This document shows, piece by piece, positions 6,064 to 7,494 of a stretch of DNA of 7,494 nt; position 1 is the first letter of the stretch; each line of letters begins with the position of its first letter. The translations under genes were made by a program, and so were the position numbers. The stretch lies in the NCBI GenBank assembly GCA_034430555.1, contig DAOUEM010000218.1:1-7494 (forward strand). The letters are read 5' to 3'. Source of the DNA: DAOTXK01 sp034430555. Lineage in GTDB: Bacteria; Chloroflexota; Anaerolineae; Aggregatilineales; Ch27. A model generated the notes under the pieces. The model was not told the DNA's origin and made no database searches. It saw nothing but the letters and a program-made list of their open reading frames with translations.

Positions 6064-6651
6064 ATGAAGAAACTGATAAAAGCATTAACAATTATCGTCA
6101 GTCTTGTATCGATCATAAGTCTTACTGGGTGGAATCAAAGCAACTGGGCTTTTGCCAATGAGAAACCGGTGGCACCGGAAAAAAATCCACCCGGTGATAT
6201 TCCAGACAGCCAGGTTTTTGTAATCTATGCCTCCTCTCAGGGGGGCTATGAGATAGAAGTACCCGAAGGCTGGGCACGGACGACAATGGGTATGGATGTT
6301 ACCTTCCAGGAAAAGTTAGACGGGCTTTCGGTCAAGGTTACGAATGCAGCCGGTCCCCCCGATGCCAAGAACATTCGTAAAAACCAGGGAGAGCTGCTGA
6401 AAAAGTCAGGAAGAGCCGTTCAGATTAAGAGGATAAAAAATATAAGACTTTCAAAAGGACCGGCCGTGCTCATGATGTATGAATCAAATTCGGAGCCGGA
6501 CCCCGTTGTCAATAAGCAGGTTCGGCTGGAAAACAGCAGTTATTTCTTCTACAGGAATGGCAAATTGGCTGAACTTAGGTTGTGGGCCCCTCTTGGCGCT
6601 GACAATGTTGACCAATGGAACCGAATATCAAATAGTTTTAGATGGAGGTAA
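6064..6651 (+). CDS. secreted protein of unknown function, possible PsbP/Mog1-like fold
   Basis: A 195-aa exported protein. ATG at 6064 is chosen because the signal peptide begins there (MKKLIKALTII...) and AGGGG at 6049-6053 lies 10 nt upstream; a TTG at 6055 would sit too close to this site. The signal peptide ends near residue 31 (AFA before NE). A lipobox-like 'SLTGW' at 19-23 has Trp where a lipoprotein needs Cys. The mature part has a Pro-rich linker (35-48). Next is 'GGYEIEVPEGWARTT' (60-74), a pattern typical of PsbP/Mog1-like proteins. Then come alternating strands and a basic stretch, 'KRIKNIRLSKG' (122-132), and the end is 'DQWNRISNSFRW', like the final helix and strand of such domains. 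No catalytic motif is seen. It ends 1 nt before the ABC ATPase gene, so it is very probably co-translated with it. It may be the periplasmic partner of that transporter; the fold call is tentative. Confidence 0.75.
   Translation: MKKLIKALTIIVSLVSIISLTGWNQSNWAFANEKPVAPEKNPPGDIPDSQVFVIYASSQGGYEIEVPEGWARTTMGMDVTFQEKLDGLSVKVTNAAGPPDAKNIRKNQGELLKKSGRAVQIKRIKNIRLSKGPAVLMMYESNSEPDPVVNKQVRLENSSYFFYRNGKLAELRLWAPLGADNVDQWNRISNSFRWR
6644..6648 (+). promoter_or_regulatory. Shine-Dalgarno site of the first ABC ATPase
   Basis: GGAGG lies in the last codons of the preceding gene, 4 nt before ATG 6653. It fixes that start against a longer in-frame extension (to 6479) that would overlap the secreted-protein gene. 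Confidence 0.7.
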
Positions 6652-6652
6652 A

Positions 6653-7318
6653 ATGAGATCTCTTGAGGCGTTTGATATTTACCGCTTTTATCATGCCGGT
6701 GAAGAGGAGACGCTTGCCCTGCGAGGGGTAAGTATCCACGTTGCGGCAGGAGAGATCGTTGCCGTACAGGGGCCTTCCGGGAGCGGTAAATCCACACTCT
6801 TGGCCTGTCTTTGCGGTCTTGACGAACCGGATGGTGGCTATGTAACGGTTTTGGGAGAACGTATTACCCGGCGGCCCGAGGCCGAACGGGCCATCGTACG
6901 TGTGAGTAAGATCGGCATCATGCTCCAATCAGGCAATCTGTTTGATCACCTTTCGGTTGAAGATAACATCCGGCTGCAAATGTTCCTGGCAGGCAGGGTA
7001 AACATGAAGCGCATAGACGCGCTTATCGATCTGGTCGGCTTAAATCACCGGCGACATGCACGCCCTGCCTATATTTCCGGTGGAGAAGCTGCGCGCGCAG
7101 GACTTGCCGTTGCCATGGCCGCTGAGCCGAAGGTGTTGCTTGCCGATGAGCCGACCGGTGAGGTTGACGCAGAAACCGAAAAACAGATTTTGCACCTTCT
7201 GGATGATTACCGAAAAAATGGCGTCGCCGTTCTTGTCGTTACCCATAGCAATGCGGTGGCAGCGTCTGCAAACCGGTCAATACACCTATTTGACGGAAGG
7301 GTTGTGGACCATGTCTAA
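6653..7318 (+). CDS. ABC transporter ATP-binding protein, LolD/MacB type, with variant signature motif
   Basis: A 221-aa cytosolic ATPase subunit, the usual size for LolD/FtsE-type proteins. Motifs in order: Walker A 'GPSGSGKST' (40-48), Q-loop Q92 in 'MLQSGNLF', signature 'ISGGE' (141-145), Walker B 'VLLADE' (161-166), D-loop 'EPTGEVD' (166-172) and switch His198 in 'VVTHS'. The family usually reads LSGGE/Q followed by QQRVAIARA. Here the residues after SGGE are 'AARAGLAVAMA', so the conserved Gln-Gln-Arg is lost although the hydrolysis residues (Walker B Glu, switch His) are intact. It lies 1 nt after the secreted-protein gene and overlaps a second ATPase gene by 8 nt. Relatives drive FtsX/MacB-type permeases in lipoprotein release, efflux or envelope signalling. 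No permease is in the window, so the substrate is unknown. Confidence 0.92.
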   Translation: MRSLEAFDIYRFYHAGEEETLALRGVSIHVAAGEIVAVQGPSGSGKSTLLACLCGLDEPDGGYVTVLGERITRRPEAERAIVRVSKIGIMLQSGNLFDHLSVEDNIRLQMFLAGRVNMKRIDALIDLVGLNHRRHARPAYISGGEAARAGLAVAMAAEPKVLLADEPTGEVDAETEKQILHLLDDYRKNGVAVLVVTHSNAVAASANRSIHLFDGRVVDHV

Positions 7319-7494
7319 CAAATATGTCAATATGGAGAATGCCGGGCGCACTTATCTGCAGGGGAAAATCCCCTTGCATGTTCTAACATCCATTACAGGT
7401 GGGGTTGTCCCCGGCGACCGGATCGCCGTGGTAGGCCCCTCGGGCAGCGGCAAGTCGACGTTACTGCATCTTATGGGCGGACTTGACACGCCAA
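7311..7494 (+). CDS. second ABC transporter ATP-binding protein, N-terminal part (3' end outside window)
   Basis: ATG at 7311 overlaps the end of the first ATPase gene by 8 nt, with GGAAGG at 7295-7300 as a modest SD site. The 61 codons visible read as the start of another nucleotide-binding domain. An aromatic A-loop region, 'GRTYLQG' (12-18, Tyr15 a candidate for adenine stacking), is followed by strand 'DRIAVVGPSGSGKST' with Walker A at 42-50, then 'LLHLMGGLDTP'. The last phrase is typical of the LolD/MacB subfamily. It is not a duplicate of the first ATPase: outside Walker A the two differ at many positions. Two different ATPases in tandem suggest a heterodimeric NBD pair or two paired transporters. 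Signature and Walker B lie beyond the window. Confidence 0.9.
   Translation, partial: MSNKYVNMENAGRTYLQGKIPLHVLTSITGGVVPGDRIAVVGPSGSGKSTLLHLMGGLDTP

Noticed and set aside
6479..6652. N-terminal extension of the first ABC ATPase
   Set aside because: It overlaps the secreted-protein gene out of frame. The ATG at 6653 with GGAGG gives the normal family length.
1..7494. CRISPR arrays, tRNA or rRNA genes, insertion-sequence ends, riboswitches
   Set aside because: No regularly spaced repeats, cloverleaf-like segments, transposase frames or recognisable aptamer consensus were found by reading the sequence; faint short repeats near 5459-5503 (gacatagattt / gacataaatct) are too imperfect to call.

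Overview
The window looks like chromosome of a Gram-negative bacterium: it holds an outer-membrane efflux channel, a periplasmic adaptor and an inner-membrane RND pump, plus several proteins with signal peptides. The C-terminal module of the small membrane protein at 5079-5465 (ICASCKKIRD ... HGICPDC) is one I associate with signalling proteins of environmental Proteobacteria and Desulfobacterota-like lineages. That is a weak hint and not an assignment. All genes that look functional are on the + strand.

Region 1 (1-4758) is a compact tripartite efflux operon in the order outer-membrane factor (5' end cut off by the window), membrane-fusion protein, RND permease. The genes are nearly touching (2-nt gap, then TAA directly followed by ATG), and the adaptor and permease each have a good Shine-Dalgarno sequence. 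The permease has the Asp-Asp pair expected in TM4. In TM10 it has Glu where AcrB-type drug pumps have Lys, so the substrate class is left open.

Region 2 (4759-5602) looks like a scar. Directly after the pump come two very short, translationally coupled reading frames. Next is the C-terminal half of a Cys-based (HCX5R) protein phosphatase that lacks its N-terminal half. A two-TM protein with a CxxC...CxxC module overlaps its end. Base composition drops sharply to AT-rich here. A 137-nt intergenic stretch follows, with a weak terminator-like hairpin and a perfect TATAAT box.

Region 3 (5615-7494) reads as a second operon: a secreted PepSY-domain protein, a secreted protein of unknown function with a possible PsbP/Mog1-like fold, and two consecutive ABC ATPases of the LolD/MacB type. 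The second ATPase runs off the window edge. A GC-rich hairpin separates the first two genes. The inferred picture is a cell-envelope ABC system whose FtsX-like permease(s) should lie just downstream; the two secreted proteins may be periplasmic partners. The first ATPase has a non-canonical signature motif. No tRNA, rRNA, CRISPR array or insertion sequence was seen.
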